Positions 8,872-17,663 are shown, numbered from the stretch's first letter. The stretch is 64,000 nt of DNA from G963678255 sp963678255 (GCA_963678255.2 OY782778.1:124001-188000), one strand, 5' to 3'. Numbers and translations are program-made. Notes: a model not told the origin generated them from the sequence alone.

Positions 8872-9073
8872 AAGTTTTATGCTCAATTTTATTATTATTT
8901 AGAATAGCTTCTGCTTCTTTTATATATTCTTCTTTGATTTCTATAGCCATCCCACAATCAGAAGAAATATATTTGGGAGTAGTAATGACTTGATATGGAA
9001 GAGTTGTCAATTCTAAAGCTTTTTCAGCTTTAATTGTATAATGAATGGAATCAAATATTATAATTTTCTTCAT
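8858..9073 (-). CDS. DUF3343 protein, putative Se/S carrier
   Basis: 71 residues from the ATG at 9073, with GAGG 5 bases upstream (an ATG 12 bases further up has no site). It belongs to the DUF3343/Se_S_carrier family (PF11823), small proteins that often lie beside selD. The single Cys in ISSDCGMAIEI near residue 41 is at the position typical of the family and could bind Se or S. It overlaps selD and is the first gene of the four-gene operon that runs to the ABC permease. Confidence 0.8.
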   Translation of the reverse strand: MKKIIIFDSIHYTIKAEKALELTTLPYQVITTPKYISSDCGMAIEIKEEYIKEAEAILNNNKIEHKTYDKR

Positions 9074-10031
9074 AAAACCTCTCATTTACTTCATAATGAA
9101 GTAAATATTCCGTCAAGTAAAAAATAGCAGTTTTTGAAAAAAACTAACCTACTCTTGTTTTAAATCATGCTTTTTTATCTAAAAATTGAGACAGCTCATA
9201 TTAAAGATAATAGCAAATCAGAGATTTGCAGATAATAGATAAAAGCTCATATCAGGCTGTTGCCTGTTTGGTAAAGATGAAACACCTTGTTTTGAGATTG
9301 TCCTTTTAAAAAATGATAACTGTTTGAGAAGATAATGGTAGTGCTGACGCACTACAGATAATGGCAAATCGAGAATTTGCTGATAAAAGATAAGAGATAA
9401 TCATCATCGTTGGAGGATATCTTTAGGATGGCATATGTTGAATAAAGTCTTTTCATTTCTTTGAGAGGGTATTCTTCATTTCTTTTGCCTTGATGCAAAA
9501 TAAACGAAGCAAAGAAAAAATCAAGCCCTAGGAAAAAACTTGCTATCTCCAGTCACTCTCAGGGACTCCGCCATAGCTTGCCAATGGGTAAGTTAAATTA
9601 TGAGGTAAACCATTGTCTTCAATCAGAATGGCTATTCGTTCCCCTTCGAGTTTCCCTACGACTTTACGCCATTTTTTCATGGGCAATTGTAACACTTATA
9701 TCTGGATTATTTCTTGTATTAGATTGATGAGGTATTGGAATTTGTAGATAAAATGAGTATTATCTTCAAGTATTCGAGTCCGAGCCGAACTCGCTCCATA
9801 ACACGTCATTTTTTCATGGGCATTGTCTCATTGATACTTGGATATTTAATATATTTGTTGGATTGATTAATTAATTAAAATAGACAAATACACAAGGTGT
9901 TTCATAGCAGATAAGCTTCATCGTTGGTGAAGATTTAGACAGTCTCCGCTAGAAATGTTTTTATAATTTGATCAACTCATTAAAATTATAAATCTCGAGA
10001 TAGTGAGTAGTTCCAAACAAGCAAATATAAT
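9074..10031. other. Gene-free stretch rich in repeat remnants
   Basis: No credible gene. It contains the selD operon's upstream region, a cluster of small palindromes each followed by GATAA (9205-9390), a block with the inverted repeat CTTGAT...ATCAAG (about 9488-9524) of a type I associate with dispersed repeats in several phyla, and two partial copies of a sequence ending in TTTTTTCATGGGCA (around 9670-9690 and 9810-9825). From 9947 on it is a duplicate of 12521-12766. It reads as a graveyard of dispersed elements. Confidence 0.6.
9205..9390 (+). repeat. Cluster of short palindromes followed by GATAA
   Basis: Stems: GCAAATC-AGA-GATTTGC (9213-9229), CAGGC-TGTT-GCCTG (9253-9266), GTAGTGC-TGAC-GCACTAC (9338-9355) and GCAAAT...ATTTGC (9364-9380). 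The first and third are followed by AGATAAT and the fourth by TGATAAA. GATAATGG also comes just before the third. The stem sequences differ but the layout is shared. Confidence 0.6.
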
Positions 10032-10192
10032 CTATTGTTCAACAAATTTTACAAATTCTTCAAACACATCCATAAAGCATTGTTTTCCTTTTTCATTGTT
10101 ATTATGGGGAGGAATTGCAAATGAATGATTATAATCTGGGTATATTTTAAAAACCAAATTATCCTTTTTATGTCTGATAAATTCAATTGGAA
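9947..10192 (-). repeat. 246-bp duplicate of the hydrolase 3' end (copy 1)
   Basis: Nearly identical (two mismatches seen) to 12521-12766, covering the last 54 codons of the secreted hydrolase gene and 85 bases beyond its stop. Identity begins at CGCTAGAAATG and ends at TTCAATTGGAA, where this copy runs into an AGAGACGC palindromic repeat. Confidence 0.9.
10032..10192 (-). pseudogene. Truncated 3' fragment of the secreted alpha/beta hydrolase gene
   Basis: This fragment encodes the C-terminal end of the 12606-13640 product (from IEFIRHKKDN through FVEQ), including the catalytic His of DYNHSF but not the Ser or Asp. It has no start of its own. The open frame continues upstream into palindromic-repeat sequence that encodes an unrelated peptide. 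It is a duplication remnant and very unlikely to be functional. Confidence 0.88.
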
Positions 10193-10208
10193 CGATGTAA
10201 TGTATGAA

Positions 10209-10232
10209 AGAGACGCAAAGCATTGCGTCTCT
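10209..10232 (+). repeat. AGAGACGC palindromic repeat, copy 1
   Basis: Perfect 10-bp stem AGAGACGCAA with loop AGCA, followed by TACGACATTTAATATCTTG. Three more copies are at 11889, 17794 and 17888. All four share about 60 bases of flanking sequence on the right. Small ORFs across these copies are spurious. Confidence 0.85.
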
Positions 10233-10367
10233 ACGACATTTAATATCTTGTCGTGCTGGAATCATATCCAGAGTATCGATATCTGGGTAACATAGAGTGT
10301 AAGTCCAGTGACAGAGAGACAACAATCACAAGAGATCCAGAGGATCGACAGTGTGTTTAATTATTCA

Positions 10368-10389
10368 GGGCGAACACACAGGTTCGCCC
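10368..10389 (+). repeat. GGGCGAAC hairpin repeat
   Basis: Stem GGGCGAAC / GTTCGCCC, loop ACACAG, followed by CTAC. It is the reverse complement in layout of the hairpin at 10506-10527, with two stem base pairs swapped. Confidence 0.8.
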
Positions 10390-10505
10390 CTACATTGCAT
10401 TTATCAATAGTATTCCAAGTTTATAAATTAATCGTGTATATATGACATTTATCAAATGTATGTCATTTTTTAATAATCAACCGCAATTGTTTTTTGTAAA
10501 TGTAG

Positions 10506-10527
10506 GGGCAGACCTGTGTGTCTGCCC
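10506..10527 (-). repeat. GGGCAGAC hairpin repeat, inverted copy
   Basis: Stem GGGCAGAC / GTCTGCCC, loop CTGTGT, which is the reverse complement of the ACACAG loop at 10376-10381. Preceded by GTAG, mirroring the CTAC after the other copy. Confidence 0.8.
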
Positions 10528-10638
10528 TAAATGGAGAATTAAATATGTTATACTATCCTGGTGCAAATAAATAAGTCGAATCATGTTTAATGACCTCGTA
10601 AAATAGAATAATTTCAAAAAAATAAATTTTGAAGTTAC

Positions 10639-11724
10639 TCAAGCACAAAATGAGTAATAAACCGAATATTTACTACATTTCTCATTTTTAAGCTCAGGAA
10701 AACAGATTTTTTCCAATATTATAGTTATTAATAAGAGATTCTTCTCCGAAAAAGTAGCACCGAACTCTTGTGTTAATTGTCGCCACAATGTAGCGACAAT
10801 CTGTTTTCCGTAAATATCAGATCGGTCTTTGTTCTCAATTTCATCATTTATTCTCTTACCTAATTGCCAATAAAGTATTGTCATTGATGAATTAACGGTA
10901 ATAACCAGCTCATAACGGCTTTTATTAATGAGCTCTTTTATCTCGACTCCTGGAAAGCAATCTTCAGCATTGACAAAGTCATGTAATACTCTGATACTTT
11001 TATCATTAAGCATTTCATTACGAAAATCATCTAAACCTCTACCACCCGTAAACCATCTTGAAGGAGTAATCATTATTAAGTACTTGGGTTTCAATTTTTT
11101 TGCTTGTAACACAAATTTATGATAAATGGGTATAGCACCTGAACCTTTGCCTCCTCCATCATTCAACTGATAAGGTGGATTTCCAATTATTACATCGAAT
11201 TTCATTTTAAAAATCTCCTCTGGGTTTTTGGAGTGGATAAATTGATAAGCATGTGACTCTAACTCACCCTCTCTATCATAAACACTTTGACTCGCACCGC
11301 AATAAATACATTTTTCATTTTTAAAATCATGTTTTGTATGATTAAAGACAATATTACCTTGAACCTTATCAAATTCATTACAGACAGAATATTTACTGTT
11401 TGCTGTTTTTGAACAGTAAACAGATCTGCGAGATAATAAGGAAGTTAATTCTGTTATTGCTATTCCATACAATTGATTTTTGTAGATATGGTTTACTCTT
11501 TCTTGTTTATCTGGGATAATATCTTCAAGCCCGATAATGAGCCTTTTTGCAATTTCTCTCAAGAAAACTCCTGATTTACAGACAGTATCTAAAAAAGTAA
11601 TGTTTTTATCTGACCAAATATCTTTCGGAAGCATATCAAGTATTTGATTTGCTAACTGTGGAGGTGTAAATACTTCATCATGATCAGCAACTCTCTTTTT
11701 TGATTTTACTTGATTATCTGACAT
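10639..11724 (-). CDS. Chimeric remnant: N6-adenine methylase fused to truncated DUF1016
   Basis: 361 residues. Residues 1-263 are the N-terminal part of an Eco57I/type IIG-like adenine methylase: FTPPQLANQILD (19-30), motif I FLDTVCKSG (44-52, a variant of DPxCGSG), a Cys pair in CIYCGAS, and catalytic motif IV NPPY (182-185). The methylase normally continues after FPGVEIK. Here it switches at about residue 264 to ELINKSRYELVITVNSS, the start of a DUF1016/YhcG N-terminal domain, with LYWQLGKRI, YGKQIVATL and FSEKNL. The homology decays after 330 and no DUF1016 nuclease domain follows. The ATG at 11724 has AAAGG upstream. The target-recognition half is absent, so I expect a non-functional product of recombination between two defence genes. 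Confidence 0.8.
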   Translation of the reverse strand: MSDNQVKSKKRVADHDEVFTPPQLANQILDMLPKDIWSDKNITFLDTVCKSGVFLREIAKRLIIGLEDIIPDKQERVNHIYKNQLYGIAITELTSLLSRRSVYCSKTANSKYSVCNEFDKVQGNIVFNHTKHDFKNEKCIYCGASQSVYDREGELESHAYQFIHSKNPEEIFKMKFDVIIGNPPYQLNDGGGKGSGAIPIYHKFVLQAKKLKPKYLIMITPSRWFTGGRGLDDFRNEMLNDKSIRVLHDFVNAEDCFPGVEIKELINKSRYELVITVNSSMTILYWQLGKRINDEIENKDRSDIYGKQIVATLWRQLTQEFGATFSEKNLLLITIILEKICFPELKNEKCSKYSVYYSFCA

Positions 11725-11888
11725 TTATTACCTTTAAGCTTCAATATTTAATATTCAATTGTTTTCGTAACAATGCAAATTCGAATCTGATCTTCGTTAC
11801 TAAAACATTTATTCTTTTGTTTATATATAATTTTTGTCGTGCTGAAATCATATCCACCTCTAATGCATGGTAGTGGGCAAGGCATGAA

Positions 11889-11912
11889 AGAGACGCAAAG
11901 CATTGCGTCTCT
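11889..11912 (+). repeat. AGAGACGC palindromic repeat, copy 2
   Basis: Same 10-bp stem and AGCA loop as at 10209. The right flank (TACGATATTTAATATCTTG, then ATCATATCCACCTCT) matches the copies at 17794 and 17888, and the left flank (GCATGGTAGTGGGCAA) matches as well. Confidence 0.85.
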
Positions 11913-12011
11913 ACGATATTTAATATCTTGTTGTGTTGGAATCATATCCACCTCTTAGAACAAAAAAAGCATAAACTTCATTATATAGTAAGCTTTTTTT
12001 ATAACATAATA

Positions 12012-12107
12012 CATAAGTATGTCAGATGAATGCCATCAGAGTTGGTTTTATTGTAAGATAATACTATTATAACCTAATAACAAAAATAAATAGAATCGTA
12101 TTATGTA
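12012..12107 (+). repeat. Direct repeat flanking the hydrolase-SIR2 block, left copy
   Basis: It shares ATAAGTATGT, TTGGTTTTATTGTAAGATAA, AATAACCTAATAACAAAAA (as ATAACCTAATAACAAAAA) and TCGTATTATGTA with 17664-17760, same order and orientation, with diverged bases between. Confidence 0.75.
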
Positions 12108-12520
12108 TTTCAAACTCAAGGAGTTTAATGTCCCTACTGTCGAAAATGGATAATTTCTGAAGAATAAAAAGCAGTATTTGTGCTATAATGTGATACACCT
12201 TAACTGAAAATTGCATTATATTCTTGAAGTCATATAAGCCCATTTAGGAGGCGATTTCGTATCTGAGGGGAAAAATACCAAGGCATATCTGAAATGCTAT
12301 GTGAGACTCGAAATTTGAGTGTTAACGGTAATTTGATTTAATACAGAAACAGCAGTTTGTTTTATGTTATCTCTATTCCAATAGAAAAGGGTGTATTCCA
12401 GACACATATATTATTTATTACATTCAGATTTCAGAGTTAAAGCTCATAAAATTTAGAATTTTAATTATGGGATTATCTGTTAAATCGCTAGGTTAAGAGC
12501 AATTATATAGATTTTTTGTA

Positions 12521-12766
12521 CGCTAGAAATGTTTTTATAATTTGATCAACTCATTAAAATTATAAATCTCGAGATAGTGAGTAGTTCCAAATAAGCCAAT
12601 ATAATCTATTGTTCAACAAATTTTACAAATTCTTCAAACACATCCATAAAGCATTGTTTTCCTTTTTCATTGTTATTATGGGGAGGAATTGCAAATGAAT
12701 GATTATAATCTGGGTATATTTTAAAAACCAAATTATCCTTTTTATGTCTGATAAATTCAATTGGAA
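12521..12766 (-). repeat. 246-bp duplicated segment (copy 2, within intact gene)
   Basis: This is the source copy of 9947-10192. It spans the last 161 bases of the hydrolase gene and 85 bases downstream of its stop. Confidence 0.9.
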
Positions 12767-13640
12767 TTAATAAGCTTGCTTCAATTGGAACGGATTCATC
12801 TTTACCAGCTACTGCAACAAATAGAGGTTTATCAATTTTTAACAGGTTATCAATTGAGGGTTCGCTGAAATTTGCCCATCTGCGATATGAATTTCCCAAC
12901 CAAAATTTCTTGATATTTGTTGGATCTTTTTCAATAGATTTTATATTACTGAATAAACTATCGAGTCGTGTACTTGCATCAAGTTGAGATATATAACCGG
13001 CTTGAACTTCTTTTTGTATAAATAATGCAAAGTCATAGTATTGTGAGTTTCCTCCTCCAGCCCAATATCCGATATGGGTAACGTGTTTGTTTTTATGACC
13101 TAATTTTGCGACAACATCTGCTCCTTCAGAATGTCCAATAATAACTACTTTACTTGGTTTTTTAATCATTTTTTTTATAATATCTTTAATAACTTGATCG
13201 CCTTGCCATACTCTGTAATCTAGAGATTCATTCTCATAAAAGATTGAATTTGGGAGATAGTCCTTGTCATCAGAAGAAAAAGGTACTCCTTTTTTGGAGA
13301 TTATTACAAAGACATAATCATTAGGAATTTTATCTAAATCAAAAGGGACATTTGACTGAACAACTCTATATTTTTGGATTTTAATCTTTACTTCTCCATC
13401 TTCGATTGTTTTCAATGTATCAATTTTTATGCTTTGTCTGAATAAGGGATAACCTCCTGAGCCTTGAAAGAATAACATAATTTTATTTTTATCTTTTAAA
13501 TTGCCATTTGAATAAATATGATAATAAATTGTATCAGCATTTGTCGTGATTGTTTTGTGTTGGTATTTATCAATTTTAGGTGCATATTGCCCAAAAATGC
13601 ATAAAGGAATCAAGAACAAAAGCATTAAGAAGATTCTCAT
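12606..13640 (-). CDS. Secreted alpha/beta hydrolase
   Basis: 344 residues from an ATG with GGAGGTGA 5 bases upstream. It has a signal peptide (MRIFLMLLFLIPLCIFGQ, cleavage near 18). The alpha/beta-hydrolase triad can be seen: nucleophile elbow GHSEGAD near residue 170, Asp in AVAGKDESVP near 280, His in YNHSF near 315. An early FFQGSGGYP could form the oxyanion hole. The product probably acts in the periplasm or outside the cell on an ester or peptide. The substrate is unknown. The 3' end is duplicated at 9947-10192. It is 261 bp downstream of the SIR2 gene on the same strand, but a secreted enzyme is not an obvious partner for a cytosolic effector. Confidence 0.82.
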   Translation of the reverse strand: MRIFLMLLFLIPLCIFGQYAPKIDKYQHKTITTNADTIYYHIYSNGNLKDKNKIMLFFQGSGGYPLFRQSIKIDTLKTIEDGEVKIKIQKYRVVQSNVPFDLDKIPNDYVFVIISKKGVPFSSDDKDYLPNSIFYENESLDYRVWQGDQVIKDIIKKMIKKPSKVVIIGHSEGADVVAKLGHKNKHVTHIGYWAGGGNSQYYDFALFIQKEVQAGYISQLDASTRLDSLFSNIKSIEKDPTNIKKFWLGNSYRRWANFSEPSIDNLLKIDKPLFVAVAGKDESVPIEASLLIPIEFIRHKKDNLVFKIYPDYNHSFAIPPHNNNEKGKQCFMDVFEEFVKFVEQ

Positions 13641-13901
13641 ATTTTCACCTCCATTTTGAGATTTAGTTATTTAATAAAACACGTTATAATTTAGTCAAGT
13701 CATGAATGTTGATGTAAAAGGAAAACTCATTGATTTCGTGTTTTCTTTACTCCTAATATTTAAATATTCACTTCTATTATCAGATTGAAATGATAACACG
13801 AATTGCATACCATTAACAGAGTCAGAGTTCTCATGGTAGTGAGTGATGATTTGGACAACATAACCAAATCGTAACGAAGGGGAATAGGATCGTGAAATTA
13901 T

Positions 13902-16900
13902 TCATTTCTTAAATTCTTCAAGTATCGGACGAGTAAATTCAAATCCTTTTCTTAAATACAGGTTGCATATTTTTATTGCGTTATCTCTTGCGTTAGTTTG
14001 AATTAACTTAGAAATTATTTCTTTTATTTGTTCTTCTTTGTAATTTGGAAAGAATCCTGAATTTAACACAATCAAGAATAATTCTGCTACTTCAATAGGT
14101 TTTTTATCCACATACTTTAACAAGTTTTCAATGAATAATGGTGAATTGCGATTGTCTTTTATATGCTCTGCAGCCAGCTTAAGCCATTTGAAAATATCAT
14201 TATCAATAGAATCAACCAATGAAAGTAATTTTGATGAATCCGATATCAAATCAAAGTAATCTGGATTATCTTTCTCTTCATATAACTTTTCAAATATTTG
14301 ATTCCACAATGGTATTATCTGGTTTTTAATTTTCTCAGGTATGTTTTCATTTTGCATCCATAAGTAATCAATTACTGCAGAAAAATAATTTTTATTTTTG
14401 GAATTTAGTAGCGAATTTATTAAACTATCTTTATTTTCAAGTTTTTCCCAACCTTCAAGGTATGCAACACAAATATGTAGAGCGATGCGATCACTTACAT
14501 GATCTTCCTTGAAATCAAATGAAATTGCTTTTTGGTAATGTCCATTTTCAGACAGAAGATTGTAAAGATGAAAGTTAACAAAATACTTATAAAAAAGATA
14601 ACCAGTAAAAGAAGCCTCCCAATACTCAATCATATCTAAAGGAAAGATCTTGTCTAGATTTGATTTTACCCATTCTTTATCTAAATAGTAGAGAATCTCT
14701 AAATTTTCTCCGACAACAACAGAGAAGTCAAATGAGGGCTCAATACTTTTATCTAAACGTTTAGTGAATTCGTTTTTTATTGACTCAACCCATTTATATT
14801 CTTCTTCTTTTCTATTCATACGAGCATTTCTTAACGAATAATTGATCATTGCGACAAAGATTTTACCTTTGTTTGAGATTTGGACAGAAGATACTATATT
14901 TCGCATGTTATGATTCTTTGATTCAGCTTTTTGTACCAACAGGAGAAGAATTTTTTCTGCTTCAGGTAACAGAGCAATATCGAAGGCATGTTGATCATTT
15001 TTTGTTCCATCATTAATTAAATCAGCGATTTGTGAGATAATCCAGTTTCTATAATTATATCCTTTTTCTGTATAGTCGTCATTCCAAAAATCTTCTGAAA
15101 TCAATATACTGTTGATAAATAAAAAGACTGCTTTCCAATCTATTGCTCTTTTAGATCTCCATACCTCATAAAACCCCCTTAAAAGAGCATGTTGATAAGG
15201 ACGATTTAGTTTTAAATATGTGCTTATATCTATCGAAAAATGATCAGGATTTTTAAATACGCATCTTCTCAATGTTCCGTATAAACCTTCAATGGAAGAA
15301 GCTTTCCAATAATCCTTTTCTTGGAAGTTGTTAAGATACTCTACAACTTCTTCGGTTGGCATGGACAATAAATCGATATCTTCAACTGGGCTTTCTGAGT
15401 TAGATCTTAATTCGCTCCAAAAGTCAAACCCTGGATGTTCAAGTTCTTCGGGATAAATAGAATTATATTTATCATAAAGTGAAATAACTGCTTCGTTGCT
15501 TATTCCTAAAAGAGCTGAAAGCCATTCTTTTTTAACATAGGCACCTCTTCTTTCTACAATAGTTTTGTCTTCTATATATTCATCTGGGGCTAAGTATTCT
15601 ATATTCTCAATCCATTTAACTATTTGATCTATTTGTTCAGAAGTAAAAGAATGCCTGTTTTTTTTGATTAATTCATATAGTTCATGTTTAGCATCAGGGA
15701 TTTCCAGTGGATTCCCATTTAAACTCCAAAATATAGAGGAGAGTTTGTCATAATGGTAGTTTATAGTATAAATTGCCAGTCTTTTAAAGATAGGATGATC
15801 TTGATTAATTAGCCATTTTATTTTTTTAAAAATATCTTTTGGATTAGATATTTGATAATAGTCTCGAATAAAACAGATCAACTGACATTCATATCTGTCT
15901 GGAAAGTTCGTTTGAGAATGATCTTCGATTGTTGGAATCCTACTATTATTAAATTTAGAGTGATCTTCCCTAATGATTTTTTTTATATTTTTTATAACAA
16001 TGCCAGTTGCTTTTTTACCACATAGATTGAAAATAGAATCCTTATGATTGCGCAAAATCGCTTTAAACTCGTATTCGTTAATTAGGGGTACAAATTTTTC
16101 TGTGATGTTGTTTTCCTGTATTTTGTATTCAAAGACTATTTCTAGAAGCAGAATAAGTAATTTTTTTGCTTTTAGTTCCAACAACCTAGGAATAATACTT
16201 TCCCTTATTTCAGAAGAAATCATTGAGTCTTCCGATTTTGAATGGAGTGACGTCCTGAGAAATTCTACATGTTTATCTTTTATACTGTTTATGGGCAGCA
16301 AAAAGATTGTCTTTGTGATTAGCCAATCTGTATTGTAATTCTCAATCCTTTCTCCTGTTTCAGTTTTATACTCTATGATTGAATTGATGATTTCTAAAAG
16401 AATGTTGGTAATCTCATCTGAAAGATCGCTTTGATTCTTTTTGGCTACATTTTCTAAATAGTGAAGGATATTCCAAAGATGAATTGAATAATTTTCATCT
16501 TCACGAGGTTGAGGGTTTTTACTTGGATCAAAATATCCTGCATCCTTTAGAGGCTTTAACAAAGGGGATGGATTGCTGGTTGTAGAAAGAATTTTGAACA
16601 AATAATTCTCTTGTGCAGAATCATTTTTAATTAGCTGTAATATTTTAGGGATGTTTTCAATTTCTAAATTGTTCACTAAATCATCGATCTCTTTATAGGA
16701 GACATATGTATAAGATAGCGTTATTTCTTTATTCCATTTCTGTAAAACATTATAAAGTTGATTATACCCTTTTTCATCTTTTTCATAGCCGATCACCTGA
16801 ATTCCCATTGGATTGTAATAGGACTGCTCAAAGTCTAATAAATTCTCCTCACCAGAATAGAAGGGAAGCAAGGTGTAATGTTTAGACTTATTTGGAGAAT

Positions 16901-17591
16901 CATATTTGGTTATCAGAAAATCTAAGAGTTCAAACTCGGACATTCCATAACCGAGAAAAAGGATAGTATAGTCTGAAAAAATCTTATGTAAAAAACCCCT
17001 GAAATTTTTATTATTGTACCTTTGAATATATTGAGAAATAGTGAATACTAAAGATTCTCGTTGATCTTGAGAGCCATGAATTTTATAAAGATTGCCCCTA
17101 TCGATAAAAGAAGCAATTAAATCTTTTTCTTCAAATATCCGATTAGCTTCATTAAATAGTTTATGGAAATGTTTGTCAGCATTTGTTGTAATATTGATTC
17201 CTCTTAATCCAAATATTTCTTTATAGATGTTGTATTCATTTTCTTTATTGCCATCAGACTCTAAAGCTTTATCAAAAGCTTCAAAAAACTTTTCTTTTAA
17301 ATCATTCTTTTTACATAGAATATAATGACAAATTGTGATGATCTTTTTATGATTATTCTCATTTTCAAGACTTTCTTTTTCTTTGAAATTAATACAGGTT
17401 CTACTCTTTTCTTTGTTTTGAGTTGTAAAGCAGATGTTAATGAGATTTGCAGCAAGTTGCGCCCATCCCATGCATCCGATTATTCTGGAAACTCCTGCAC
17501 CAATAAAGACAACAAGTTTTTTATTTTCTACTGCATCTATAATATCTTTAGGAACATCGGGTAGTTTTTCTATTTTTGTATAATCTGTCAT
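13902..17591 (-). CDS. SIR2-domain protein with large helical C-terminus, probable anti-phage effector
   Basis: 1229 residues. Residues 20-290 are a SIR2_2-type domain: NAD-binding FIGAGVSR (29-36), ITTNAD (134-139) with the conserved Asn137, KIHGS (170-174) with catalytic-position His172, and FLGYGMSE (212-219). The Cys4 zinc module of deacetylase sirtuins is missing, as in defence sirtuins. The remaining 930 residues have no enzymatic motif I recognise. They are helix-rich and resemble HEAT/TPR-like sensor regions. Size and layout resemble defence-associated sirtuins (DSR1/DSR2 type), which degrade NAD+ on phage infection. No partner gene is adjacent. The ATG at 17591 is weakly supported (GGAAA 11 bases upstream). 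Flanking direct repeats suggest horizontal acquisition. Function is inferred from architecture. Confidence 0.85.
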   Translation of the reverse strand: MTDYTKIEKLPDVPKDIIDAVENKKLVVFIGAGVSRIIGCMGWAQLAANLINICFTTQNKEKSRTCINFKEKESLENENNHKKIITICHYILCKKNDLKEKFFEAFDKALESDGNKENEYNIYKEIFGLRGINITTNADKHFHKLFNEANRIFEEKDLIASFIDRGNLYKIHGSQDQRESLVFTISQYIQRYNNKNFRGFLHKIFSDYTILFLGYGMSEFELLDFLITKYDSPNKSKHYTLLPFYSGEENLLDFEQSYYNPMGIQVIGYEKDEKGYNQLYNVLQKWNKEITLSYTYVSYKEIDDLVNNLEIENIPKILQLIKNDSAQENYLFKILSTTSNPSPLLKPLKDAGYFDPSKNPQPREDENYSIHLWNILHYLENVAKKNQSDLSDEITNILLEIINSIIEYKTETGERIENYNTDWLITKTIFLLPINSIKDKHVEFLRTSLHSKSEDSMISSEIRESIIPRLLELKAKKLLILLLEIVFEYKIQENNITEKFVPLINEYEFKAILRNHKDSIFNLCGKKATGIVIKNIKKIIREDHSKFNNSRIPTIEDHSQTNFPDRYECQLICFIRDYYQISNPKDIFKKIKWLINQDHPIFKRLAIYTINYHYDKLSSIFWSLNGNPLEIPDAKHELYELIKKNRHSFTSEQIDQIVKWIENIEYLAPDEYIEDKTIVERRGAYVKKEWLSALLGISNEAVISLYDKYNSIYPEELEHPGFDFWSELRSNSESPVEDIDLLSMPTEEVVEYLNNFQEKDYWKASSIEGLYGTLRRCVFKNPDHFSIDISTYLKLNRPYQHALLRGFYEVWRSKRAIDWKAVFLFINSILISEDFWNDDYTEKGYNYRNWIISQIADLINDGTKNDQHAFDIALLPEAEKILLLLVQKAESKNHNMRNIVSSVQISNKGKIFVAMINYSLRNARMNRKEEEYKWVESIKNEFTKRLDKSIEPSFDFSVVVGENLEILYYLDKEWVKSNLDKIFPLDMIEYWEASFTGYLFYKYFVNFHLYNLLSENGHYQKAISFDFKEDHVSDRIALHICVAYLEGWEKLENKDSLINSLLNSKNKNYFSAVIDYLWMQNENIPEKIKNQIIPLWNQIFEKLYEEKDNPDYFDLISDSSKLLSLVDSIDNDIFKWLKLAAEHIKDNRNSPLFIENLLKYVDKKPIEVAELFLIVLNSGFFPNYKEEQIKEIISKLIQTNARDNAIKICNLYLRKGFEFTRPILEEFKK

Positions 17592-17663
17592 AGGTTACGA
17601 TTTCCTTTCAAACCTTTCTTTTAAAACTGCTTGCATTTCTAAGATTTCTTTTATTTCATTATA

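Larger units (their letters stand above)
10326..10638. other. Gene-free stretch with two inverted copies of a GGGC hairpin
   Basis: It holds the hairpins at 10368-10389 and 10506-10527 and AT-rich sequence between and after them. A degraded copy of about 10333-10420 is found at 17945-18030. I see no gene. Confidence 0.6.
11725..12605. other. Gene-free stretch with repeats
   Basis: It contains the palindrome at 11889, a roughly 95-bp direct repeat (12012-12107) of 17664-17760, about 400 bp in which I recognise nothing (12110-12520), and the start of the duplicated hydrolase tail (12521 on). No ORF with a ribosome-binding site was seen. Confidence 0.6.

Noticed and set aside
9770..9800. GTATTCGAGTCCGAGCC resembles a tRNA T-arm.
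   Set aside because: No acceptor stem, D-arm or anticodon arm could be formed around it; it is part of a dispersed repeat remnant.
10032..10325. 97-codon ORF covering the hydrolase fragment.
   Set aside because: The 3' half is the duplicated hydrolase tail and the 5' half is palindromic repeat sequence. Annotated as a pseudogene fragment instead.
11748..11951. Small ORFs at 11748-11951 and 17674-17856 encode similar peptides (QQDIK-RRDAMLCVSF).
   Set aside because: They are translations of the AGAGACGC palindromic repeat and lack ribosome-binding sites; not genes.
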